A stretch of 64,000 nt of DNA from Rheum nobile (Eukaryota; Streptophyta; Magnoliopsida; Caryophyllales; Polygonaceae), in assembly GCA_027886185.1 (NCBI GenBank), contig WOAB01000568.1, forward strand, positions 372,001-436,000, read 5' to 3'. The position numbers and the translations under genes were made by a program. The notes beneath the pieces are model-generated. The model was not told the origin of the DNA, searched no databases, and saw only the letters and a list, made by a program, of their open reading frames with translations. The number at the start of each line of letters is the position of its first letter. Within the stretch, counting starts at the first letter, position 1. Shown here in pieces: positions 21,950-34,600 of the stretch.

Positions 21950-22610
21950 TTTTTTTTAGAGTCGGAAAGTTATGCATCCCATCTTACTCCATTTGGAACC
22001 TCCTTGTCAAGGAAGCACACGAGGGTAGGGGACAATTCGGCATTGCCAAAACCTTAGCTGCCCTCAAAGAACATTTTTATTGGCCCCATATGACCAAGCA
22101 AGTCACTAGATTTTGTAGGAGTTGTGTGATTTGCAACAAGGCCATGTCTAGATCAAGCCCCAGCGGTTTGTACACCCCCTTACCTATACCAGCCAGCCCT
22201 TGGGAAGACCTTTCCATGGATTTTGTGGTGTGGTCGCCAAACTCTAAGAAAGGGAGGGACTCAATTTTTATAGTGGTCGATAGGTTCTCCAAGATGGCCC
22301 ACTTCATCCTTGTAGGCAAACCAATAATGCTTCAGATATAGCTACTTTATTCCTTGAGCATATGGTGAGACTTCATCGGATTCCACGTACCATTGTGAGT
22401 GATAGGGACGTGAAATTTGTCATCTATTTTTGGATGATTCTTTTGGGAAAACTAGGAACTTGCCTACTCTTTAGTACAAGTTATCACCCCCAGGCGGATG
22501 GCCAGACTGAGGTAACTAACCGGACCTTAGGTACCCCACTTAGAACCATGCTTAGGTCCAACCCTCGCCGTTGGGAAGACTTACTCCCTTTTGTTGAGTT
22601 TTCTTAAAAC
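21950..22610 (+). pseudogene. Integrase, CRM-like element (decayed)
   Basis: Inserts the DNA copy into the genome. The zinc part shows HFYWPHMTKQVTRFC and CVICNKA. The catalytic core shows WEDLSMDFVVW (first Asp), IPRTIVSDRDVKF (second Asp) and YHPQADGQTEVTNRTL (Glu), so DDE residues are still readable. A stop at about 22339 with a shift of frame, and a stop near 22605, break it. Confidence 0.85.
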
Positions 22611-23330
22611 ATGTATGTGCATTCGGCAACCAAATTGTCTCAATTTGAGGTTGTTTATGCAAGAAACCCACTTACTCCTTTGGACATGACGCCGCTCCCG
22701 CTTAAGGACGGCGAGTGCATCCCTGCAGCAAGGCAAGCGGAGTACATCCAGAAGCTTCACGAGAGAACCGGGAGCCAACTTGAGTGTCGCGTGGCTCAGT
22801 ATAAGCGCCATGCCAACAAGAGCTGCCACCACGTGATCTTCGCGCCTGGTGACCTAGTTGGATACACCTTCGCCGCGAGTGCTTCCCCACCAAGCGCCGC
22901 TCAAAACATAACCCTCGCGGCGACGGACCCTTCAAAGTGGTCAAGAAGATTGGCGACAATGCCTACCAGCTTGAGCTACCCTCTGACTACGGCGTTGTGC
23001 ATCCGGCATTCAATGTGGCTGATCTAGTGCCATACATCCCGCCAGAGTATGATCATGAAGGCTCGGGGACGAGCCTCGTTCAAGAAGGGGAGGGTGATGA
23101 GTCTCCCACCATGACTGCGCAAGAGGAGCTAGACATTATGAGTGTCAAGTGTACAGGCTCCGTGACTCGCAGCCGCACTCGAGCCATCACTTGTGCAATG
23201 CAAAGCGTCATCACCCGGACACTTGCTTATGACAACGCATTCACGACTCCAGAGCCTCGCCTCCTCACGTTGTCTACGCTCGCCATCACATGCCAGCCTT
23301 CCGAGCCTGGCGCCTCACCACAATGACTGG
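22611..23330 (+). pseudogene. Integrase C-terminal domain and LTR-encoded tail, CRM-like element
   Basis: VVYARNPLTPLDMTPLPL and VAQYKRHANK precede a frameshifted GPF-type section, then KIGDNAYQLELPSDYGVVHP and FNVADLVPYIPPEYDH. The frame runs through the purine tract (GEGDESP) into the 3' LTR, ending with CTGSVTRSRTRAITCAMQSV and a stop at 23324-23326. In CRM elements this region includes the motif thought to guide centromeric insertion, and part is LTR-encoded; that role is inferred here. Confidence 0.75.
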
Positions 23331-23453
23331 AGCGCCCCCCCTTGCCATCGTTCGTGCCAACACTCTCCATGTTGCCATGGCCTTCATGTCCATGACACCT
23401 ATTTGGCATTCCATGCCATTGCTTATCTTCACACTTTCTCTTGGGATTGAGGT
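23082..23453 (+). repeat. Polypurine tract and truncated 3' LTR of the CRM-like element
   Basis: AAGAAGGGGAGGG is followed at 23095 by TGATGAGTCT, the LTR start. Similarity to the 5' LTR at 8904 lasts to about 23453 ('ttgaggtta') and then stops. The remaining ~560 bp of LTR, including promoter and U5, are absent, so no right-hand target duplication can be read. Confidence 0.78.
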
Positions 23454-23883
23454 TAGGTGTTTCACTTGATGTTATAGGAACTCAGCTTGACGTTCGAGAG
23501 AAGTGTGGTTGTTTCTAGCAAGGATGTTTTTGGTACATGACGTCTGGCTTTGTCCTTCTTGCTGGTTTGCATTTGATTGAAGCCTTTGTAGCTCCATAGC
23601 TTATTTTGGAAGGGTTTGCGGTTTTTGGCAATACTTTTTTTATACCTACTTTTGGTGTCTCTTTTGTCGTTGCTTTCATAGCATCTTGTCTCCCTTGCTC
23701 TCTTTTTTGACTGGCTTTGGGAGAGTTTTGGCCCTATTTTGGCTTTGTGTGGGCTTTCTTTTGATGCTACCTTTTAGTAGAGATTCTAGCATTGTTGGCA
23801 TTTTGTCCTTTTGCACCCCACAATCCTCTTTTCTGGGGTTTTCTGTATAGCTACTCCTTTCTCTAATTTATGTATTCAACACC
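23454..23883 (+). other. Unassigned TG-rich insert between LTR fragment and satellite
   Basis: 430 bp rich in 'ggctttg', 'tttttgg' and 'cttttag' words and different from LTR, satellite or coding DNA. It ends 'ttatgtattcaacacctttcag' at the satellite boundary. Composition is like a LINE 3' untranslated region, but there is no poly(A) tail, so this is only a guess. Confidence 0.35.
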
Positions 23884-26800
23884 TTTCAGGACAATATAAG
23901 ATGATTCACGGAAAAAAATTAACAAAATTTAAAAACTCAGAACTTTCACTCAAAGTTGTGCCTTGTGTCGTAAATGGTAAATCATAGGTCCTTTTAGTGT
24001 TGTTTGTCGCCCAAACTCTTTGCTCTTTGTTTTGCCCCAATATTTTGACAATATAAGATGATTCACAGAAAGAAATTGACAAAATATGAAAGTCATAACT
24101 TTCGCTCAAAGTTGTGTCTTGAGTCGTAAATTGTAAATCGTAGGTGTTTCTAGTGCTGTTTGTCTCCCCAACACATAGCTCTTTGTTATCCGCCAATATT
24201 TTGACAATATAAGATGATTCACGAAAAGGAATTGACAAAATTTAAAACTCATAACGTTCGCTCAAAGTTGTGCCTTGTATTGTAAATGGTAAATCGTAGG
24301 TGTTTTTAGTGTTGTTTGTTGCCCAAACTCTTAGGTCTTTGTTTTCCCTGAATATTTTGACAATATAAGATGATTCACGGAATGTAATTGACAAAATTTG
24401 CAAGTCATAAGTTTCGCTCAAAGTTGTGCCTTTTGTCGTAAATGGTAAATCGTAGGTGGTTTTAGTGTTATTTGTCACCCAAACTCTTAGCTCTTTGTTT
24501 CCCCCAAATATTTTGACAAATTAAGATGAGTCACGGAAAGAAATTGACAAAATTTAAAAGTCATAACTTTCGCTCAAAGTTGTGCCTTGTGTCGTAAATG
24601 GTAAATCGTAGGTATTTTTAGTGTTGTTTGTCGCACAAACTCTTAGCTCTTTGTTTTCCCTGAATATTTTGACAATATAAGATGATTCACGACATGGAAT
24701 TGTCAAAATTTGCAAGTCATATGTTTCGCTCAAAGTTGTGGCTTGTGTCGTAAATGGTAATCGTAGGTTGTTTTAGTGTTATTTGTCGCCCAAACTCTTT
24801 GCTCTTTATTTTTCCCAATATTTTGACAATATATGATGATTCACGAAAAGAAATTGACAAAATTTATAAGTCATAACTTTTGCTCAAAGTTGTGGCTTGT
24901 GTCGTAAATGGTAAATCGTAGGTGTTTTTTGTGTTGTTTGTCGCCCAAACTCTTAGCTCTTGGTTTCCCCTTAATATTTTTAAAATAAAAGATGATTCAC
25001 AGTAAGAAATTGACAAAATTTGAAACTCATGGTTTCCCCTTAGCTCTTGGTTTCGCTCAAAGTTGTGCCTTGTGTTGTAAAAAGTCAATCGTAGGTGTTT
25101 TTAGTGTTGTTTGTCTCCGAAACTCTTAGCTCTTTGTTATGTACCAATATTTTGACAATATAAGATGATTCACTGAAAAGATTTACAAAATTTAAAAGTC
25201 ATAACTTTTGCTCATAGTTGTGCCGTGTGTCCTAAATGGTAATCGTATGTGTTTTTAGTGTTATTTGTCGCCCAAACTCTTAGCTCTTTCCCCCCCCCCC
25301 CAATATTTTGATAATATAAGATGATTCAGAAAAAGAATTTGAAAGTCATAAATTTCTCTCAAAGTTGTGCCTTGTGTCGTAAATGGTTAGACGTTGTTTT
25401 TTAGTGTTGTTTGCGCCCAAACATAGATCTTTGTTTCCCTCCAATATTTTGACAACATAAGATGATAAACGGAAAAAATTGAAAAAATTGAAAGTCATAA
25501 CTTTCGCTTAAAGTTATGCCATGTGTCGTAAATAGTAAATCGTAGGTGTTTTTAGTGTTGTTTGTCGCCCAAACTCTTAGCTCTTTGTTTCCCCTCATAT
25601 TTTGACAATATAAGATGATTCATGAAAATAAATTGACAAAATTTAAAAGTCATAACTTTAGCTCAAAGTTGTGCCTTGTGTCGTAAATGGTTAATCGTAG
25701 GTGTTTTTAGTGTTGTTTGTTGCCAAAACTCTTACCTTTTCCCCCCTCATTATTTTGACAATATAAGCGGAAAGAAATTGACAAAATTTGAAAGTCATAA
25801 CTTTCGCTCAAAGTTATGCCTTGTGACGTAAATGGTAAATCATAGGTATTTTTAGTGTTGTTTGTCGCCCAAACTCTTAACTCTTGGTTTCCCCCCAATA
25901 TTTTGAAAATAAAAAATGACTCACAAAAATAAATTGACAAAATTTGAAACTCATAACATTCGCTCAAAGTTGTGCCTTGTGTCGTAAAAAGTCAATTGTA
26001 GGTGTTTTTAGTGTTGCATGACGCCCAAACTCTTAGCTCTTTGTTATGTACCAATATTTTGACAATATAAGATGATTCACAGAAAGAAATTTACAAAAGT
26101 TAAAAGTCATAACTTTTGCTCATAGTTGTGCCTTGTGTTCTAAATGGTAATCGTAGGTGTTTTTAGTGTAATTTATCGCCCAAACTCTTAGCTCTTTCAT
26201 TCCCCCAAATATTTTGATAATATAAGATGATTCAAGAAAAGAATTTGACAGTCATAAATTTTGCTCAAAGTTGTGCCTTTTGTTGTAAATGGTTAATCGT
26301 TGTTGTTTTTAGTGTTGTTTGTCGCCCAAACTTAGATCTTTGTTTCCCTCCAATATTTTGACAACATAAAATGATAAACGGAAAGAAATTGACAAAATTT
26401 GAAAGTCAAAACTTTTGCTCAAAGTTATGCCATGTGTCGTAAATGGTAAATCATAGGTGTTTTTAGTGTTGTTTGCCGCCCAAACTCTTAGCTCAAAGTT
26501 GTGCCTTGTGTCGTAAATGGTTGATCATAGGTGTTTTTAGTGTTGTTTGTTGCCAAAACTCTTACCTCTTTTTTTCCACCCCAATATTTTGACAATATGA
26601 GCGGAAAGTAATTGACAAAATATGAAAGTCTTAACTTTCGCTCAAAGTTGTGCCCTGTGACGTAAATGGTATATCGTAGGTGTTTTTAGGGTTGTTTGTC
26701 ACCCAATCTCTTTGATCTTTGCTTCCCTCCAATATTTTGACATCATAAGATGATAAACAAAAAGAAATTGAAAAAATTTGAAAGTCATAATTTTCGCTTA

Positions 26801-29450
26801 AGTTATGCCATGTGTCGTAAATGGTAAATCGTAGGTGTTTTTAGTGTTGTTTGTTGCCCAAACTCTTAGCTCTTTGTTCCCCCTCATATTTTGACAATAT
26901 AAGATGATTCATGAAAATAAATTGACAAAATTTAAAAGTCATAACTTTAGCTCAAAGTTGTGCCTTGTGTCGTAAATGGTTGATAGTAGGTGTTTTTAGT
27001 GTTGTTTGTTGCCAAAACTCTTACCTCTTTCCCCCTCAATATTTTGACAATATAAGCGGAAAGAAATTGACGAAATTTGAAAGTCAGAACTTTCGCTCAA
27101 AGTTGTGCCTTGTGACGTAAATGGGAAATCATAGGTATTTTTAGTGTTGTTTGTCGCACAAACTCTTAGCTCTTTGTTTTCCCTGAATATTTTGACAATA
27201 TAAGATGATTCACGACATGGAATTGTCAAAATTTGCAAGTCATATGTTTCGCTCAAAGTTGTGGCTTGTGTCGTAAATGGTAAATCGTAGGTTGTTTTAG
27301 TGTTATTTGTCGCCCAAACTCTTTGCTCTTTGTTTTCCCCAATATTTTGAAAATATATGATGATTCACGGAAAGAAATTGACAAAATTTATAAGTCATAA
27401 CTTTCGCTCAAAGTTGTGGCTTGTGTCGTAAATGGTAAATCGTAGGTGTTTTTAGTATTGTTTGTCGCCCAAACTCTTAGCTCTTGGTTTTCCCCCAATA
27501 TTTTGAACATAAAAGATGATTCACGGAAAGAAATTGATAAATTTTGAAACTCATATCATTCGTACAAAGTTGTGCCTGGTGTCGTAAAAAGTAAATCGTA
27601 GGTGTTTTTAGTGTTGTTTGTCACCCAACTCTTTCCTCTCCCCCCCCGCCCCCCCAATATTTTGACAAAATATGCAGAAAGAAATTGACAAAATTTGAAA
27701 GTCATAATTTTCGTTCAAAGTTGTGCCTTGTGTCGTAAATGGTAAATCGTAGGTGTTTTTAGTATTGTTTGTCGCCCAATCTCATAGCTCTTTGTTTCCA
27801 CCCAATATTTTGATAATATAAGATAATTCATGGAATGAAATTGACAATATTTAAAACTCATAATTGTCGATCAAAGTTGTGCCTTGTGTAGTAAATGGTA
27901 AATCGTAGGTGTTTTTAGTTTTGTTTAATTTGTTGCCCAAACTCGTAGTTCTTTGTTTTCCCCCAATATTTTGACAATAACATGATTCACATAAAAAAAA
28001 ATTACAAAAATTTAAAAGTCATAACTTTCGCTCAAAGTTATGCCGTGTGTTGTAAATGGTATGTCTTAGCGGTACTTAGTGTTGTTTGTCGCCCAAACTC
28101 GTAGCTCTTTCTTTCGAACCAATATGTTGAAAATATAAGATGATTTATGGAAAGAAATTGACAAAATTTAAAACTCATAACTTTTGCTCAAAGTTGTGCC
28201 TTGTGTCGTAAATGGTAAATCGTATGTGTTTTTAGTGTTGTTTGTCGCCCAAACTCTTAACTCTTGGTTTCCCCCCAATATTTTGAAAATAAAAAATGAC
28301 TCGCAAAAATAAATTGAAATTTTTTGAAACTCATAACATTCACTCAATGTTGTGCCTTGTGTTGTAAAAGGTCAATTGTAGGTGTTTTTAGTGTTGCTTG
28401 TCGCCCAAACTCTTAGCTCTTTGTTATGTACCAATATTTTGACAATATAAGATGATTCACGAAAAGAAATTACAAAAGTTAAAAGTCGTAACTTTCGCTC
28501 AAAGTTGTGCCTTGTGTAGTAAATGGTAAATCGTAGGTGTTTTTAGTGTTGTTTAATTTGTTGCCCAAACTCATAGCTCTTTGTTTTCCCCCAATATTTT
28601 GACAATAACATGATTCACGGAAATAAATTTACAAAAATTCAAAAGTCATAACTTTCACTCAAAGTTGTGCCTTGAGACGTAAATGGTATATCGTAGGTCT
28701 TTTTAGGGTTGTTTGTCGCCCAAACTCTTAGCTCATTGTTTTTCTAGAATATTTTGACAATATAAGATGATTCACAAAATGTAATTGACGAAATCTGCAA
28801 GCCATATGTTTCGCTCATTGTTGTGCCTTGTGTCGAAAATGGTAAATCGTATGTGTTTTTAGTGTTGTTTGTCGCCCAAACTCTTAACTCTTGGTTTCCC
28901 CCTAATATTTTGAAAATAAAAAATGACTCACAAAAATAAATTGACAAAATTTGAAACTCATAACATTCGCTCAAAGTTGTGCCTTGTGTCGTAAAAAGTC
29001 AATTGTAGGTGTTTTTAGTGTTGCATGACGCCCAAACTCTTAGCTCTTTGTTATGTACCAATATTTTGACAATATAAGATGATTCACGAAAAGAAATTTA
29101 CAAAAGTTAAAAGTCATAACTTTTGCTCATAGTTGTGCCTTGTGTCCTAAATGGTAATCGTAGGTGTTTTTAGTATAATTTGTCGCCCAAACTCTTAGCT
29201 ATTTCATTCCCCCAAATATTTTGATAATATAAGATGATTCATGAAAAGAATTCGACAGTCAAAAATTTTGCTCAAAGTTGTGCCTTTTGTTGTAAATGGT
29301 TAATCGTTGTTGTTTTTAGTGTTGTTTGTCGCCCAAACTTAGATCTTTGTTTCCCTCCAATATTTTGACAACATAAAATGATAAACGGAAAGAAATTGAC
29401 AAAATTTCAAAGTCAAAACTTTCACTCAAAGTTATGCCATGTGTCGTAAA
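23884..29450 (+). repeat. Satellite array, second segment (about 36 monomers)
   Basis: Monomer starts (for example the CGTAGGTG block) are spaced 156, 156 and 155 bp at 24295, 24451, 24607 and 24762. Monomers are imperfect, with a variable C-run before AATATTTTG and occasional shortened units (about 26490, where 'cttagctc' runs straight into 'aaagttg'). A stretch of several monomers (25855 to about 26700) is repeated near 28872, a higher-order duplication. The minus strand stays open for up to 110 codons because 156 is divisible by 3. Confidence 0.95.
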
Positions 29451-31692
29451 TGTAATAACCCCTAAAAGTCTCGAACCGTCGTTTTGTAAGAACGACATGA
29501 TGGGCAATTTCTGTAACCTCTGTAATAGTCTTTTGAACGTATTATTGTACGTTTAATAAATTGTGGGTCATGAAGTATTTGAGAGTGCTAAAATAATAGG
29601 ATTTTGCATGTCCTCGAACGAGACCCGCGATCACGGCAGTTCCGCGACCGCGGATTACTTCCGCGGGCGTGGATTCGCCCAAGAGCCAATCCGCAATTGC
29701 GGCTCCGTTTCCGCGACCGCGGAAACCCTATTCGCCTATTTCTTCCTTCTTCCCCGCGTTTCGTCGCTTCGATTGCCGGCGTTTCGCCGGTGGGGGAGGA
29801 TAATCGCTTGGAGTGCTCGGCGTTGGGCTTCCTCCACCCTATAAATAGGGGTCTTCAGCTACCCAATTCTGCATCCATAACTCCATCAACTCTCTCTCTC
29901 TCGTTCTTGTCGTCGTCGGAGTTTCTTGAGGTCGTCGGAGCATCGCCGGAGGTCGTGGTAGCCTTGTGGAGCCGCGGGAAGTAGTGGTCGTAGTGAGCTT
30001 TTGTCCAAGTTTGGAAGTCATCGTCGTCGTCATTGGTAAGCTTGAAACGCCTCCAAAGCCGTCGTCGGAAGGGAGAACCGCGACCGCGAGTATGAATTCC
30101 GCGACCGCGGCTCTGCCCAGATTTCCGCGACCGCGGATGTGCTAATTGCGATCGCGGCTTGCCTAGCCAGCGCGATCGTGGCTTTGGCAACCACGGCCGT
30201 GGCTTAGGCTTTTTCCCTTCGTTCGTTTCGTTTATTCGTTTCGTTCGTATCTTCGTATCGTATCGTATCTAACTTAGGGTTCCGTCTTATATCCCGTCGT
30301 CGTCGTAGGAATCCGTACTCAGATTCAAGTCGCCAGATCTCGGAACCCGATCTCTTCGATTCGTCTAGACTAAGACAACTGGCGGTTTGCTCTTGCTCAT
30401 TATTCCATGTTTCCCTTGATTATCAATTAATTGATTGTTAATTAAGATGGGATAAAAGTTGTTGTTTTCTGTTTGGGAACAGATTTAATTAAACGATGTG
30501 TTAAAATGTGACTTTATAATAGGTTGTATATATTGCTAGAAACAACGCTATTATATAGTTTGGTATGATCTTACTGTAATGTGTTTTGGTGTGGATTTAA
30601 ATGTGAACTTAAATGCTAGTTTAGCACGAGTATTCGTAGGAACGTTAATTCCTTACGAGGATTAGTCGTTTCTTTATAACTTTGGTGTTAGGAAGTAAGT
30701 GCCCTAACACTCTTTTGGTCATGACCTACCCCTATTCGAATATAGGGGTGGTGCACTCAGCTGGTGCCAATCTTCAGGATGTATTCCCAATCTTAAGGGA
30801 TTTATTCCCAATGTCTCATTACGAGATGTAAAATTAAAAGCTTCAACATTAATGTGCGTTTTTAGAATTAAATAAGATATTTGCGATTATGCACATGATT
30901 AATAAACCCTCGGGCGAGGAGTACAATGTGGAAACCACCCGGACTCTTGTTAGAGTAAGTCCCCTTTCCAATCTGGATTCGCATTACGCGGTGAGGTTGG
31001 TCGTGGACCCAAATAATCAAGGTCGTGTTTTAAAACTCGTGTGTGAAAACTTAACGTTCCCAAACATTTGTCATATGTTTCCTATAAGACTCATTTCCTT
31101 TGGAATCTTCTTTTTATTGCATACCTTCTTTTATAAATCCGTGAAAGTTCCGAGTTATGTATCGTTCCTTCGGTTATTATTCGAGGGACAATGATAGTAA
31201 ACGGTTACGATCACATAAACCATTCTGTTTGTACCCTTGCATAGTCTTTCATTAGACTAACCAACCGGGTTTTATTCCTTGCATGGTTGGCTGGTGTCAT
31301 CCGTCCTATACGGCACATCAGTGGTTGGTCCCCAAAGACTTGAAGTAACCAATCGAAGAAGAGGCTTGCAGTTGAAGATTAAGTGACAGTGTTTTAAGAT
31401 TATTAAGTATTACTTTAATGTATATTCCTATAAACGAGTCATGTAATAGGGTTTATTATAAAAGCTTTCCGCTGTAATTTCACTTTGATGTAAAACCGTC
31501 CTTCTCATTTTACGGGAGATCTTTTAATAAAAGATTGAGTTTCATTTAAAATGTCTTCCGTTGATTATCCTTTCGTTATTTAATATACTTATTTAAGCTT
31601 AATTGTTCCAATTAAAGCCTAGGGTGACTTTGGACAATAACGTCTGAGGTCACTGGCGTGTGGCACTACCGACATAAGTCGGGGGTGTTACA
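29451..31692 (+). repeat. Solo LTR, Tekay-related family, in satellite
   Basis: 2,242 bp, TGTAATAACCCC to GGGGGTGTTACA, flanked by GTAAA at 29446-29450 and 31693-31697. No internal element sequence is present, so the two LTRs recombined. It has a TATA box (TATAAATAG, 29840-29848), clusters of CCGCGACCGCGG-like words (29630-29725 and 30075-30185), and shares the end sequence and the 'ccttgcatggttggctggtgtcatccg' type block with the Tekay LTRs at 36835 and 45395. Overall it is clearly diverged from them. Confidence 0.93.
29840..29848 (+). promoter_or_regulatory. TATA box of the solo LTR
   Basis: TATAAATAG in a 'ccctataaatagggg' context, 390 bp into the LTR. A solo LTR with its promoter could still start transcription into the satellite; no evidence of activity can be seen. 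Confidence 0.6.
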
Positions 31693-34600
31693 GTAAATGG
31701 TAAACCATAGGTGTTTTTAGTGTTGTTTTCCGCCCAAACTCTTAGCTCAAAGTTGTGCCTTGTGTCGTAAATGGTTGATCATAGGTGTTTTTAGTGTTGT
31801 TTGTTGCCAAAACTCTTACCTCTATTTTTCCACCCCAATATTTTGACAATTTGAGCGGAAAGTAATTGACAAAATATAAAAGTCATAACTTTCGCTCAAA
31901 GTTGTGCCCTGTGACGTAAATGGTATATCGTAGGTGTTTTTAGGATTGTTTGTCGCCCAATCTCTTAGCTCATTGTTTTCCTAGAATATTTTGCGAATAT
32001 AAGATGATTCACGGAATGTAATTGACAAAATTTGTAAGTCAAAAGTTTCGCTCAAAGTTGTGTCGTGTGTCGTAAATGGTAAATCATAGGTGGTTTTAGT
32101 GTTATTTGTCGCCCAAACTCTTAGCTCTTTGTTTTCCCCAAATATTTTGACAAATTACGATGATTCACGAAACGAAATTGACAAAATTTAAAAATGATAA
32201 CTTTCGCTCAAAGTTGTGCTTCGTGTCGTAAATGGTTGATCATAGGTGTTTTTAGTGTTGTTTGTTGCCAAAACTCTTACCTATGTTTTTCCACCCCAAT
32301 ATTTTGACAATATGAGCGGAAAGTAATTGACAAAATCAGAAAGTCATAACTTTGGCAAAAATTGTGCCATGTTACGTAAATGGTATATCGTAGGTGTTTT
32401 TAGGGTTGTTTGTCGCCCAAACTCTTAGCTCATTGTTTTCCTAGAATATTTTGACAATATAAGATGATTCACGGAATGTAATTGACAAAATTTGCAAGTC
32501 ATAAATTTCGCTCAAAGTTATGCCCTGTGTCGTAAATGGTAAATCGTAGGTGTTTTTAGTGTTGTTTGTCGCCCAAACTCTAAGCTCTTTGATTCCCCTC
32601 ATATTTTGACAGTATAAGATGATTCACGAAAAGAAATTAAAAAAATTTAAAAAATGATTCACAGAAATATATTGACAAAATTTGAAACTCATACCTCTGT
32701 TTTTGCACCCCAATATTTTGACAATATGAGTGGAAAGTAATTGACACAATCTGAAAGTCATAACTTTGGCTCAAAGTTGTGCCCTGTGACGTAAATGGTA
32801 TATCGTAGGTTTTTTAGGGTTGTTTGTCGGCCAAACTCTTACCTCATTGTTTTCCTAGAATATTTTTACATTATAAGATGATTCAAGGAATGTAATTGAC
32901 AAAATCTGCAAGTCTAATGTTTCGCTCAAAGTTGTGCCTTTGTCGTAAATGGTAAATCGTATGTGGTTTTATTGTTATTTGTCGTCCAAACTCTTAGCTC
33001 TTTGTTTTCTCCAAATATTTTGACAAATTAAGATGATTCACGGTAAGAAATTGACAAAATTTAAAAGTCATAATTTTTGCTCAAAGTTGTGCCTTGTGTC
33101 GTAAAAGGTAAATCATAGGTGTTTTTAATGTTGTTTGTCGCCCAAACTCTTAGCTCTTGGTTTTCCCCCAATATTTTGAAAATGAAGATGATTCACAGAA
33201 AGAAATTTACCATATTTGAAACTCATAACATTCGCTCAAGGTTGTGCCTGGTGTTGTAAAAAGTAAATCTTTGGTGTTTTTAGTGTTGCTTGTCTCCCAA
33301 ACTCTTACTTATTCCCCCCCCCCCCTTAATACTTTGACAATATAAGCGGAAAGAAGTTGACAAAATTTGAAAGTCATAATTGTCGCCCAAAGTTGTGACA
33401 TGTGTCGTAAATGGTAAATAGTAGGTATTTTTAGTGTTGTTTGTCTCCCAAACTCATAGCTCGTTGTTTTCCCACAATATTTTGACAATTTAAAATGATT
33501 CACGAAAAGAAATTGACAAAATTTGCAAGTCATATGTTTCGCTCAATGTTGTGCCTTGTGTCGTAAATGGTAAATCGTAGGTGTTTTTAGTGTTGTTTGT
33601 CGCCCAAACTCTTACCTCTTTGTTATCCGTCAATATTTTGACAATATAGTATAATTCACGGAAATAATTTGACAAGATTGGAATGTCATCACTTTTGCTC
33701 AAAGTTGTGCCTTGTGTCGTAAAATGTAAAGCGTAATTGTTTTTTAGTGTTGTTTGTCACCCAAACTCTTAGCTCTTTGTTATCCACCAATATTTTGACA
33801 ATATAGGATGATTAATGGAAAGAAATTGACAAGATTGGAAAGTCATCACTTTTGCTCAAAGTTGTTACTTGTGTCGTAAAATGCAAATCGTAAGTGTTTT
33901 TAGTGTTGATTGTCGCCCAAATTCTTAGCTCTTTTTTTCCCGCCAATAATTAGACAATAATAAGATTTTTCATGGAAAGTTTGACAAAATTTAAAACGCA
34001 TAACTTTCTCTCAAAGTTGTGCCTTGTGTCGTAAATGGTAAATCGTAGGTGTTTTTAGTGTTGTGTGTTGCCCAAACACGTAGTTCTTTGTTTGCACCCA
34101 ATATTTTGAAAATATAAGATAATTCATGGAAATAAATTGACAAAATTTAAAACTTAACTTTCGATCAAAGTTGTGCCTTGTGTCGTAAATGGTAAATTCA
34201 ATGTTGTGCCGTGTGTCGTAAATGGTAAATCATAGGTATTTTTAATTTGTTTCCCAAACTCACAGCTCTTTGTTTTCCCCCAATAATTTGACAATAGCAT
34301 GATTCACACAAAGAAATTGTCAAAAATTTTAAAGTCATAACTTTCGCTCAAAGTTGCGCCTTCTGTTGTAAATGGTATATCTTAGGTTTTTATAGTGTTG
34401 TTTGTCGCCCAAACTCATAGCTCTTTGTTTCGGACCAATATTTTGAAAATATAAGATGATTCATTGAAAGAAATTGACAAAATTTAAAACTTATAACTTT
34501 CGCTCATAGTTGTGCCTTTTGTCGTAAATGGTAAATCGTAGGTGTTTTTAGTGTTGTTTGTCGCCCAAACTCTTAGCACTTGGTTACCCCCCCAATATTT

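Noticed and set aside
23884..29450. CRISPR-like array
   Set aside because: Repeats are head-to-tail monomers of about 156 bp without unique spacers, in a plant nuclear context.
29563..30190. Several overlapping frames on both strands
   Set aside because: Inside the solo LTR, in CCGCGACCGCGG clusters; no domain, and the element boundaries explain the DNA.
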